NCBI RefSeq assembly: GCF_000970675.1
Contig: NZ_LAJA01000001.1
Location: 186,001-250,000, forward strand
DNA from: Domibacillus tundrae
Lineage (GTDB): Bacteria; Bacillota; Bacilli; Bacillales; Domibacillaceae
Reading direction: 5' to 3'
DNA: 64,000 nt
Below, one piece after another: positions 52,101 to 59,537 of this stretch. Below the pieces are notes generated by a model. It did no database searches. It saw only the letters and a program-made list of their open reading frames with translations, and was not told the origin of the DNA. Positions within the stretch are counted from its first letter, which is position 1. The number at the start of each line of letters is the position of its first letter. Both the position numbers and the translations under genes were made by a program.

Positions 52101-52433
52101 TGGGATGTACCAGCGGAAGGAGCTTTAGCAGCGGCCCGTGCTGCAGGAAGAAATGATTTGGTCATCACGACGGTCGATTTGGGCCTGAATGTGGCAGCAG
52201 AAATTGCCCGCGACGGACTAATCAAGGGATTGGGTGCGCAGCTTCCATACCAGCAGGGAGTCGCTGAAGCCATCCTTGCAGGGTATGCGCTTATTGGAAA
52301 AAAGGCGCCGTCCTATGTGGCAGTACCAGCTTTAAGAGTAACGAAAGAAAATGTCCTGGACGCCTGGAAACTAGTTTATAACGAAGAGGCGCCACATATC
52401 ATTCAAAAAGCTGCGGATCAAGGAAATGCTTAA
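49122..52433 (+). CDS. Cytosolic PAS hybrid histidine kinase with a fused C-terminal sugar-binding-protein domain
   Basis: A 1103-residue protein. Three PAS-like units lie at ~15-120, ~128-255 and ~265-375. HisKA has His401 in FLSKMSHELRTPLNGI. The HATPase (~500-620) has NLLDNAIKYN, DTGIGIS and GTGIGLSLVK. A receiver (~640-760) has Asp689 in LVLMDINLPD. From residue 766 to the end (nt 51417-52430) it carries a complete type I periplasmic-binding-protein fold that aligns almost without gaps to the mature part of the lipoprotein at 55584-56750, more than half the residues being identical by eye. Blocks such as AVTDAQF, ATKQR/VTKQR, WDVP, DLG and GLGAQLPY are shared. No signal peptide or membrane segment is visible, so the sugar domain should face the cytoplasm. 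A LytTR response regulator follows 18 bases later. Likely role: sensing imported sugar and activating the cluster. The fusion is in frame with no stop. Confidence 0.88.
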   Translation: MKNSGHVSQAGFQDTGMIFKFIRKNNEFIHTFSEGELLYKINFHPEGLIGKTLYELYSDNIDIANSLITYYKKAWKGHFVEYESNYKGIQYVTYLRPLFSEGKVIEVVGTCIDITKRKKMEEDICQKENLYRTVLETMSEAVLIETGGKITTLNESANKIFGIEIGDFTEASMAGLEREYIKENGIPIPYAELLDVITQKDGIPVENFVLGVKDENNGTQWFSVNSNPLKLPDKYEEAALVTLSEITLQKEQERKLIDSYAFQRNLIDQLDRGVIVTDRDKKISLMNKKFYELFRLEGGIDLYIGQYAPDLHSLFDKEMEEVEIEKRGGQPRITKEIEINKNTILCYNCVPLNEGNGNGGYLWDFEDITESNKMEKMIIHAKEEAEKANAAKSDFLSKMSHELRTPLNGILGFAQLLEMEEDLTEIQHDFVQEILNGGRHLLQLVNEVLDVSRIETGNLKVSIEEVNLLAVMNECINIVQPLAKKKNISIDNQINPFQNTLVHADPIRLKQILLNLLDNAIKYNKDYGEISIACWQEGSEQVVHIVDTGIGISKEEYQKVFVPFYRIRDTKEAGTGIGLSLVKQLVHLMGGEISVTSTKGKGSDFSFCLPVPPNLKAVMRWDEQVEPPAAKDEKTDHYRLLYIEDNEANFQLVSNIIKSQPSFTLLSALTGKKGVEMAAKEKVDLVLMDINLPDIHGYEIFDMLKRNEQTKDIAVIAVSANAMPQDIQYALAKGFDNYVTKPINIKEFLTVIRETLNKTIYQNIPDHKILSTGPYGEEAVSAKTLQLSLEDLKKIKEKKYKAAIAMHYARSDWSRSQVEGVKATFEKMGIKITAVTDAQFNWEQQVADIENILTKKPDILVSIPVNPARMAGIYKKAAQADIKLVFMDNIPKNLQHGKDYVSVVSADNYGNGIESAHVMAGKLGGKGIVGVIYHKYDFFATKQRTEAFEKTIQEKYPEIQIVERVGIEGPNDGQKAASAMIVKHKDLNGIFAVWDVPAEGALAAARAAGRNDLVITTVDLGLNVAAEIARDGLIKGLGAQLPYQQGVAEAILAGYALIGKKAPSYVAVPALRVTKENVLDAWKLVYNEEAPHIIQKAADQGNA

Positions 52434-52451
52434 GAAAAAGGGGATTACCAG

Positions 52452-53162
52452 ATGAAAGTATTAATCGCTGACGATGATGCTGCCTCCAGAAAACTGTTAA
52501 GGTATTTCATCGGCAGTTTACCTAATTATAAAATTATTGGAGAAGCCGCGAACGGTGAAGAGTTAATAAAGTATGTGACGAAAGAAAAACCGGATGTCGC
52601 TTTAGTGGATATTGGAATGCCTTTATTGAATGGGATGGAAGCAGTGAAAGCATGTAAAGAACTTTTTCCATCCTTGCAGGTTATTTTTATTACTGGCCAT
52701 GATGATTATGCACTCGAAGCATTTAGTGTAAGGGCTGTTGATTATATTTTAAAGCCAATTGAGCGAAATCGTTTATATAGTGCTTTAGAGAGGGCCGCAC
52801 AAGCTGGGAATATAAAAGCTGATAAAGAGCAGTCTGTTAAAAAGAATTTAATGATTAAACAACAGAAAAATATCCTTTTTATTCCGCTTGATGACATTAT
52901 TTTTATAGAAAGAATAGACCGTAAATCTGTCATTCATACAAAGAACAATAATTTCGAAACAAATGAAGCGTTAGCCAGCCTGGAAGGGGCCCTTGACTCC
53001 AGATTTATCGCATCTCATAGATCCTATATCATTAACGTGGGGCTTTTAACCAAAATTGAAGCAGCGGGTCAAATGTATAAAGCATATTTTCAAGATTATA
53101 ACAATACGGCAAGGGTTTCAAAGCACAAAATCGATGAATTGCAACGATATAAGTCATTATGA
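52452..53162 (+). CDS. LytTR-family response regulator
   Basis: A 236-residue protein. The receiver (1-~120) has acidic residues DDD at 7-9, Asp53 in VALVDIGMPL, Thr in FITGHDD and Lys in ILKPIE. The LytTR DNA-binding domain (~130-235) has IIFIERIDRKSVIHTKN, FIASHRSYIINV and ARVSKHKIDEL. Such regulators bind pairs of direct repeats upstream of promoters. It follows the sensor kinase by 18 bases and is its sure partner; the -35-proximal targets are probably in the sugar cluster downstream, which is an inference. Confidence 0.92.
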   Translation: MKVLIADDDAASRKLLRYFIGSLPNYKIIGEAANGEELIKYVTKEKPDVALVDIGMPLLNGMEAVKACKELFPSLQVIFITGHDDYALEAFSVRAVDYILKPIERNRLYSALERAAQAGNIKADKEQSVKKNLMIKQQKNILFIPLDDIIFIERIDRKSVIHTKNNNFETNEALASLEGALDSRFIASHRSYIINVGLLTKIEAAGQMYKAYFQDYNNTARVSKHKIDELQRYKSL

Positions 53163-53171
53163 ACCAATCAA

Positions 53172-53198
53172 CTCAGCACACGCTGCTGGGTTTTTTTA
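53172..53198 (+). terminator. Terminator after the LytTR gene
   Basis: CTCAGCA-cacgc-TGCTGGG followed by seven T. Confidence 0.75.
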
Positions 53199-53289
53199 TT
53201 TTTTTAAATTTTTTGCTTTTTTTGTTTAAAAGGATAATTTTTAAGTCTGAAACTAGAAAATATCTTGTCGAGTGGAAGAAAATCATGTC

Positions 53290-53303
53290 TGAAAGCGGTT
53301 AGA
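53290..53303 (+). promoter_or_regulatory. cre-like site before the third LacI gene
   Basis: TGAAAGCGGTTAGA fits TGWAANCGNTNWCA at 13 of 14 positions and lies 75 bases before the start codon. It may place the regulator under CcpA control. The rest of this 215-base gap is AT-rich, without a clear operator. Confidence 0.45.
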
Positions 53304-53377
53304 CACTAAATTTGAATGCGGTTACAATTCGGTTATAGCTAAATAAACAGCAACAAAAAAGAAAAGAGAATCCTAAT

Positions 53378-54379
53378 ATGTCAGGAATAAAAGAGGTAGC
53401 TAAACAGGCAAATGTTTCAATTGCGACTGTCTCAAGGGTGTTAAGCAAGCCAGAATCGGTAGCGGAAGAGACGATCAAAAAAGTATTAGAAGTCATTGAA
53501 GATTTAAACTATCAGCCTAATGCAGCAGCCCGCCAGCTAAGAATGTCCGAAACAACAACGATTCTAGTGGTTGTCCCGGATATTACGAATACATTCTTTT
53601 CCGATGTGCTGAGAGGGATAGAGTGTGTAGCTCTTGAAAATGGTTACCAGGTTTTGCTTGGTGACGCAGGCAATAATCTTGAACAGGAAAAAGGGTATTT
53701 GAACATACTTCGTCAAAAGAAAGCAGCAGGAATGATTTTACTGACCGCAGGAATTGAAGCGAACATCGTAGAAGAGATAGCCGCCCAATATCCGGTCGTT
53801 CTTGCATGCGAATACTTAGAGGGCGTCAATGTTCCGACAGTTTCAATTGACAATGTCAGCAGTGCACGAAAAGCAACCGAGTATTTGATTAATCTCGGGC
53901 ATAAGAGAATAGGCTTTATCTCAGGTCCTATGAATAGCGTACTTGGCAGAGACAGGCTAAAGGGATTTTATCAGGCGATGGCACAATATAATTTGAAGGT
54001 TGAGCCCGACTTAGTGCAGGAAGGCAATTTTTCTTATAGAAGCGGCTTTAATATGATGCTCAAACTTTTAGCGTACAGCCACACACCTACAGCAGTGTTT
54101 GCGGCAAATGATGAGATGGCCTTTGGTGCCATCAATGCAATTGAACAAAAAGGATTAACTGTTCCGCAGGACATATCGGTTATCGGGTTTGACAATATAA
54201 AGTTTTCATCCATCTTCAAACCGGCACTAACGACGATCTCACAGCCCACTTTTGACATAGGCACAAAAGCGATGGAATTGCTGATAGGCCTCATGACAAA
54301 GCAGGAAATGGAGAAAACACAGTTCATTTTAGAGAACAAGCTTGTTCTCCGAGATTCATGCTATAAATGCAGCCGTTAA
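53378..54379 (+). CDS. LacI-family repressor of the levoglucosan-type cluster
   Basis: A 333-residue protein. The helix-turn-helix is SGIKEVAKQANVSIATVSRVL (split at ~2-21), the hinge YQPNAAARQLR, and the ligand domain carries AVFAANDEMAFGAINAI and VIGFDNIKFS. It is a close paralogue of the regulator at 35635-36636, with the same length. Three identical operators with the core GTAAACGTTTAC lie between it and the isomerase gene downstream, so it is the probable local repressor. The start follows an AAAAGAAAAGAGA stretch, a modest ribosome-binding site. Confidence 0.9.
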   Translation: MSGIKEVAKQANVSIATVSRVLSKPESVAEETIKKVLEVIEDLNYQPNAAARQLRMSETTTILVVVPDITNTFFSDVLRGIECVALENGYQVLLGDAGNNLEQEKGYLNILRQKKAAGMILLTAGIEANIVEEIAAQYPVVLACEYLEGVNVPTVSIDNVSSARKATEYLINLGHKRIGFISGPMNSVLGRDRLKGFYQAMAQYNLKVEPDLVQEGNFSYRSGFNMMLKLLAYSHTPTAVFAANDEMAFGAINAIEQKGLTVPQDISVIGFDNIKFSSIFKPALTTISQPTFDIGTKAMELLIGLMTKQEMEKTQFILENKLVLRDSCYKCSR

Positions 54380-54402
54380 AAAATGAATTTTTAAAAGATG
54401 AT

Positions 54403-54622
54403 GTAAACGTTTACGGAACGGATAAAAGAGCGTCAGTCATTGTTTTGCTTATAAGAGCTTTGATATACAGAAAAGCAGTAAAGCTGCAAATAAACTTTAC
54501 AGATGATGTAAACGTTTACGGTGTGAGTAAAGCTTGAAAATAATTTATCCACAAGTTAGTTCGAAGTAAGAGGTTAAAAGAAAAGCAGAATTTAAAAAAG
54601 CAGACGATATGTAAACGTTTAC
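54403..54622. promoter_or_regulatory. Three identical LacI-type operators at ~10-turn spacing
   Basis: The perfect 12-bp palindrome GTAAACGTTTAC occurs at 54403-54414, 54508-54519 and 54611-54622, starting 105 and then 103 bp apart, close to ten helical turns each. Flanking bases (TGTAAACGTTTACG) are also shared. The 363-base gap they occupy is the control region of the sugar operon and holds no ORF. All operators on one DNA face would favour looping by a tetrameric or cooperative repressor. Confidence 0.88.
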
Positions 54623-54742
54623 GAGAGATTCTTTAATGAAAATTCTTGGTAATCCCGGGCTGCTCACTTTAAGGAGGTGGTGGAGCCACATTCGCAATCG
54701 ATGTTGTACTTTTGAAAAATATTTCAAAACGGGGGAGAAACA

Positions 54743-55552
54743 ATGAAACTTGGATATCAAACAAATACGTGGGGCGGGGTTGTAGGTCATCCTGCCGGAG
54801 TCACTTCGATAAAAGATCTTTATTACCTGGCGAACGGCTCGACCGAGGAAGCCTTGAAAGACATCGCGGAAGCAGGTTATGAAGGCTTTGAAATTTTCGA
54901 TGGCAACTTAATGCAATATAAAAGCAATAAAGAAGAATTTAAGGAATTGCTGAAAAAGTACAAGTTAACATTGATCGGTGTCTACACGGGAGGAAACTTT
55001 ATTTATCCAGATGTTTTGCAGGAAGAATTAGCGAAAATTGAGGAAGTCGCTGCCTTTGCTGCTGAACTTGGCGCCCGCCACCTTGTGATTGGCGGAGGAG
55101 CTGTCCGTTCGGGGGGTATTTTAGAAAGCGATTACGAAAATTTAGGAAAAGCATTGGATCAAGTAAAGGAGATTGCGGAAAAACACGGATTGATCCCAAC
55201 GTATCACCCGCATCTTGGAACGACTGTTGAAGCACCGGATCAATTAGATAAGCTGATGCCGCTCACAACAATTGGTTTGTGTCCCGATACAGCCCATATT
55301 GAAGCAGGCGGGGGTGATCCGGTAGAAGTTGTGCGCAAATATGCGGACCGGATTAAATATATTCACTTTAAAGATTATGCGGATGGTGAGTTTCTTCCAT
55401 TAGGAAAAGGCCATCAGAAATTTGATGAAATGCTCCACCTTTTAAATGAAGCCGGTTACGATGACTGGATTACGGTTGAGCTGGACAGCTATGATGTGCC
55501 AAAACAAGGAGCGGAAATAAGCCGCAGCTTTTTATCGTCATTTGAAAAATAA
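54743..55552 (+). CDS. TIM-barrel sugar isomerase/epimerase family protein
   Basis: A 269-residue AP-endonuclease-2 fold similar to IolE/IolI. Likely metal ligands appear in IPTYHPHLGTTVE (His), GLCPDTAHIEAGG (Asp, His), YIHFKDY (His) and WITVELDSY (Glu). It is the first gene after the three operators and is followed within ~30 bases by the binding protein, making it the operon's first product. In levoglucosan pathways, LgdB-type members of this family catalyse elimination or hydration of the 3-keto intermediate; which step is uncertain. GGGGGAG precedes the ATG. Confidence 0.87.
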   Translation: MKLGYQTNTWGGVVGHPAGVTSIKDLYYLANGSTEEALKDIAEAGYEGFEIFDGNLMQYKSNKEEFKELLKKYKLTLIGVYTGGNFIYPDVLQEELAKIEEVAAFAAELGARHLVIGGGAVRSGGILESDYENLGKALDQVKEIAEKHGLIPTYHPHLGTTVEAPDQLDKLMPLTTIGLCPDTAHIEAGGGDPVEVVRKYADRIKYIHFKDYADGEFLPLGKGHQKFDEMLHLLNEAGYDDWITVELDSYDVPKQGAEISRSFLSSFEK

Positions 55553-55583
55553 TTGATGCCAGATTGAATGTAAAGGGGACGGA

Positions 55584-56750
55584 ATGATGAAAAGAAAAGC
55601 TCCATTATTAACAGGTATGTTATTGAGCGGAAGCCTTTTGCTGGCAGCGTGTGGGGGGCAGCAGGCTGCGACAGATAAAGAACCAGCGAATAAAACAGTG
55701 GAAATGCCGGACACAGGTTCTTTAACGATTAATCCTGAAATTGAAGATAAAGAGATCCTGGGCAAAGGTCCTTTTGGTGAACAAGCTGTTTCAGCGAAAA
55801 CATTGGAATTAACGGAAGAAGATATTGCGAAAATTAAAGAGGGCAGTTACACAGCAGCACTCGTCATGCATTACTCTGGCACTGATTACATGACTGCGCA
55901 GACAGATGCCCTAAAAGCAAGCTTTGAACGCATGGGTGTTGAAGTCATTGCAGTAACAGATGCTCAATTTAAAGCAGAAAAACAAGTTTCTGATATTGAA
56001 ACAGTCACTGCGAAAAAACCGGATATCATTGTCAGTGTTCCTGTAGACCCTGTATCGACAGCAGCGGCTTACAAAAAAGCAGCTGACGCGGGCATTAAAT
56101 TAGTCTTTATGGATGGTACCGCACAAGGACTGGAGCCAGGAAAGGATTTTGTCAGTATTGTATCAGGCGATAACTATGGAAATGGTGTAGAAGCTGCAGA
56201 GGTAATGGCGAAAGAGCTTGATGGCAAGGGCAAGATCGGCGTAGTCTTCCACGATGCAGATTTCTTTGTAACAAAGCAGCGTCAAACCGCTTTTGAAGAA
56301 ACAATGAAAGAGAAATACCCAGATATTGAAATCGTCGCACATGGCGGCATTACAGGTCCGAATGATGGTGAAAAAGTAGCATCGGCTATGTTGACACAGC
56401 ACCATGATTTAGACGGAATCTTTGCCATCTGGGATGTGCCGGGAGAAGGGGTTGTTTCAGCAGCGCGTACAGCAGGAAGAGATGATCTTGTTATTACAAC
56501 AACGGACTTGGGTACAAACGTTGGGTTGGAAATGGCATCCGGAGGCACAGTAAAAGGACTTGGCGCACAGCTCCCATACGATCAGGGAATCGCTGAAGCT
56601 ATTTTAGCTGGGTATGCTTTGCTTGGTAAGGAAGCGCCTTCATATGTAACAACACCAGCAGTGCAGGTAACAAAAGATAATTTGGAAGAGTCTTGGAAGC
56701 TTGTTTACCGCCAGGATGTTCCGGAATTAATTCAAAGCGCGATTCAATAA
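55584..56750 (+). CDS. Sugar ABC transporter substrate-binding lipoprotein (RbsB/XylF type)
   Basis: A 388-residue lipoprotein. The signal peptide ends LLLAAC with lipobox Cys23. A linker and a preface (residues ~55-85, DKEILGKGPFGEQAVSAKTL) precede the Peripla_BP_4 fold (~88-375). Probable ligand contacts follow the ribose-binding pattern: DFFVTKQR, FAIWDVPGEG, TTTDLGT and GLGAQLPYDQG. It works with the RbsA- and RbsC-like proteins encoded downstream. Levoglucosan or a related anhydrosugar is the inferred ligand. The mature part, including the preface, is copied in the C-terminal domain of the kinase at 49122-52433. Confidence 0.92.
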   Translation: MMKRKAPLLTGMLLSGSLLLAACGGQQAATDKEPANKTVEMPDTGSLTINPEIEDKEILGKGPFGEQAVSAKTLELTEEDIAKIKEGSYTAALVMHYSGTDYMTAQTDALKASFERMGVEVIAVTDAQFKAEKQVSDIETVTAKKPDIIVSVPVDPVSTAAAYKKAADAGIKLVFMDGTAQGLEPGKDFVSIVSGDNYGNGVEAAEVMAKELDGKGKIGVVFHDADFFVTKQRQTAFEETMKEKYPDIEIVAHGGITGPNDGEKVASAMLTQHHDLDGIFAIWDVPGEGVVSAARTAGRDDLVITTTDLGTNVGLEMASGGTVKGLGAQLPYDQGIAEAILAGYALLGKEAPSYVTTPAVQVTKDNLEESWKLVYRQDVPELIQSAIQ

Positions 56751-56780
56751 TAAATTACACAATTAATGGAGGGTTATAAA

Positions 56781-57974
56781 ATGAAAAAACTTAATGTAGG
56801 TATGATTGGCGGAGGATTTATGGGGAAAGCGCATGCACTTGCTTATGCAGGTATGCCAATGTTTTTTTGGCCGGCACCGGTTGTTCCGCATCGTCACACT
56901 GTAGTAGATGTAACAGATGAGCTTGCGAAAGATGCAGCTGCCCGCCTTGGGTTTGAACACTATTCGACTGACTGGAGAAAAGTAGTGGAAGATCCGGAAA
57001 TCGATATTATCGATATTGTCACACCAAATGATTCTCATGCGGAAATTGCCATCGCAGCCGCAAAAGCTGGAAAGCACATTATTTCTGAAAAGCCGCTTGC
57101 GCGTGATGCAGCTGAAGCGAAAACAATGCTTGATGCAGTAAGAGAAGCAGGCGTAAAGCATATGGTTGCGTTCAACTATCGCAGAACACCAGCTGTTGCG
57201 CTGGCGAAAAAATATATTGAAGAAGGCAAACTAGGCAAGATCTTGAATTTCCGCGGTACGTATTTGCAGGATTGGTCGGCTGATCCGAATTCACCACTAT
57301 CATGGCGCTTTCAAAAAGACCGTGCCGGCTCTGGCGCTTTAGGAGATATTGGTACACACGTGATTGACTTTGCACGCTATCTTGTCGGAGAGATCTCTGA
57401 TGTAAATGCGGTCGCGAAAACGTGGATTGGCGAACGCCCAATTCAAAGCGGCGGCGTCGATAAACTCGGAACAGTAAAAGCAGATGTCGATGTACCAAAA
57501 GCGGCAGTTGATGTTGATGATGAATTTATGACACTCGTTAAATTTGAAAATGGTGCTGTTGGAAGTATTGAAGCAACACGCAACGCCTGGGGCCGCAACA
57601 ACTTCTTAACATTTGAAATTCATGGTGAAAAAGGTTCTCTCGTCTTTAACTATGAACGCCGTGACGAACTTCAGGTGTGCTTCTCAGATGATCCAGGCGA
57701 CAGCCGCGGCTTCAGAACCGTATACACAGGTCCGGCTCACCCATACGGAGAAGGCTTGTGGCCAATCCCGGCACTCGGTATTGGCTATGGTGAAACGAAA
57801 ATTATTGAAACATATGATTTTATGAAATCTATTGCGGAAGATACAAAAGTTTCGCCTGACTTTGAAGACGGCTACCAAATCGCAGTTATTTCAGATGCGA
57901 TTCTGGAATCAGCCCAAAAAAGCGAGTGGGTGAATCTTTCAAAACAAGGCGAAATGGTGAATCTTTCGAAATAA
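56781..57974 (+). CDS. lgdA: Levoglucosan dehydrogenase-like Gfo/Idh/MocA enzyme (LgdA)
   Basis: A 397-residue protein starting at ATG 56781 with GGAGGG upstream; an in-frame ATG five codons earlier precedes that site. GGGFMGKAHALAYAG, the insertion MPMFFWPAP, FNYRRTPAVALAKKY, YLQDWSADPNSPLSWRFQK, YERRDELQ and GLWPIPALGIGYGETK are blocks I recognise from levoglucosan dehydrogenase of soil actinobacteria. The EKPLA motif and GDIGTHVIDFARY provide the catalytic Lys and His. LgdA oxidises C3 of levoglucosan with NAD+. The last residues repeat VNLSK twice through a short tandem duplication. The assignment is from recalled similarity, and a related 3-dehydrogenase cannot be excluded. Confidence 0.78.
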   Translation: MKKLNVGMIGGGFMGKAHALAYAGMPMFFWPAPVVPHRHTVVDVTDELAKDAAARLGFEHYSTDWRKVVEDPEIDIIDIVTPNDSHAEIAIAAAKAGKHIISEKPLARDAAEAKTMLDAVREAGVKHMVAFNYRRTPAVALAKKYIEEGKLGKILNFRGTYLQDWSADPNSPLSWRFQKDRAGSGALGDIGTHVIDFARYLVGEISDVNAVAKTWIGERPIQSGGVDKLGTVKADVDVPKAAVDVDDEFMTLVKFENGAVGSIEATRNAWGRNNFLTFEIHGEKGSLVFNYERRDELQVCFSDDPGDSRGFRTVYTGPAHPYGEGLWPIPALGIGYGETKIIETYDFMKSIAEDTKVSPDFEDGYQIAVISDAILESAQKSEWVNLSKQGEMVNLSK

Positions 57975-58031
57975 AGAACTTGAAAAAATAGATGGAGGCT
58001 GCAGCAGCGGCCTCTGTTATAAAGAAGGTGA

Positions 58032-59537
58032 ATGAGATTGGAAAAGCCAATGCTTTCAATGAAAAATATCTCAAAAGCGTTTAATGGAATTACAGTACTG
58101 GATTCAGTCGATTTCTCTGTTGAAAAAGGTGAAGTTCATGCGCTTATGGGTGGAAATGGAGCCGGGAAATCAACATTGATGAAAATTTTAACCGGGGTTT
58201 ATTCAGCTGATCAAGGCGAAATTTACATTGATGACCAGCTCGTTGAAATTAAAAATACAGATGATGCAAGAAAAAATTATATCTCAATGATTTTTCAGGA
58301 GTTTAGTTTAATTCCTACGTTAACAGTGGCACAAAATATTTTTCTTACTAGAGAAGATAAAACGTCATTCGGATTATTGAACGATAAAGAATGTGTTGAA
58401 AAAACAAGAAAGCTGCTTCAGGAGCTAGAGGTCGATATTGACCCGGACGAACTTGTCGGAAACCTCGGTGTAGGGTACTGGCAAATGACCGAAATCGCCA
58501 AAGCATTATCACAGGAAACAAAAATTCTCGTCATGGACGAGCCAACCGCTTCTTTAACAAAAAAAGAAACAAAAATTTTATTTTCATTTATTAATCAATT
58601 GAAATCAAAAGGCTACGCGATTATTTATATTTCGCATCGCATGGATGAGATTCTTGAAGTTTGTGACCGCGTTACCATTTTACGCGACGGAAAACATGTC
58701 GCTACTGAAGATTGCAAACAAATCGATCTCGATATGGTTATTCAGTACATTGTCGGATCGAGTATGAATAAAGCGTTTGAATGGAAAGAACGGGAGTATG
58801 CGACAGACGTTGCGCCCGTACTGGAAGTAAAGAACTTATCACTTGGATCAAAAGTGCAGGATGTGAATTTTAACCTGTACCCGGGTGAGATCGTTGGCAT
58901 CGCAGGATTAATGGGAAGCGGCCGGACTGAAACAGTAAGCGCTATCTTTGGGACAGGTCCAAAAGACAGTGGCGATATTAGTGTAAATGGCCAGCCTGTA
59001 ACAATTAAAAATGCAACGGATGCTATAAAAGCAGGATTGGCTCTTATTCCGGAAGACCGGCGTGTGCAGGGTCTTGTTCTGGAACATAGTGTAAAAGATA
59101 ATATCATTCTTCCAATTTTATCAAAAATGCAAAAAGGTCTATTTATTGATAATAAAAAAGCCGATAAAGTGGCGAATGATTTTGTGAAAAAACTAAACAT
59201 TAAAACAGATGATATTTATAAAACAACGAATCTATTGTCTGGGGGAAATCAGCAAAAGATCGTTTTAGCGAAGTGGCTGGCGAATGACCCGGCTGTACTT
59301 ATGCTTGATGAACCGACTATTGGTGTTGATATTGGTGCGAAAACAGAAATTGTGGATGTTGTGCGAGAACTCGCAGACAGCGGAAAAGCCATTTTGGTCA
59401 TTTCTTCGGAGCTTCCTGAGCTTCTTGCATTGAGTGACCGTATACTGGTCATGCATGAAGGACGAATAATCAAAGAAATGCAGAGACGTGAGGTTAACAC
59501 AGAGGAGGAATTACAACATGCAATCCAAGGATTCTAA
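58032..59537 (+). CDS. Double-domain sugar ABC ATPase (RbsA-like)
   Basis: A 501-residue protein with two ATPase halves. The first has Walker A GGNGAGKST (~39-47), a degenerate signature LGVGYWQM and Walker B ILVMDEPTASLT. The second has a degenerate Walker A region (GLMGSGRTE), an intact signature LLSGGNQQK and VLMLDEPTIGVD. This asymmetry is typical of RbsA/XylG/MglA. The start is ATG 58032 or TTG 58038, the latter being better placed after AAGGTG. It couples to the permease encoded next, overlapping it by 20 bases. Confidence 0.92.
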   Translation: MRLEKPMLSMKNISKAFNGITVLDSVDFSVEKGEVHALMGGNGAGKSTLMKILTGVYSADQGEIYIDDQLVEIKNTDDARKNYISMIFQEFSLIPTLTVAQNIFLTREDKTSFGLLNDKECVEKTRKLLQELEVDIDPDELVGNLGVGYWQMTEIAKALSQETKILVMDEPTASLTKKETKILFSFINQLKSKGYAIIYISHRMDEILEVCDRVTILRDGKHVATEDCKQIDLDMVIQYIVGSSMNKAFEWKEREYATDVAPVLEVKNLSLGSKVQDVNFNLYPGEIVGIAGLMGSGRTETVSAIFGTGPKDSGDISVNGQPVTIKNATDAIKAGLALIPEDRRVQGLVLEHSVKDNIILPILSKMQKGLFIDNKKADKVANDFVKKLNIKTDDIYKTTNLLSGGNQQKIVLAKWLANDPAVLMLDEPTIGVDIGAKTEIVDVVRELADSGKAILVISSELPELLALSDRILVMHEGRIIKEMQRREVNTEEELQHAIQGF

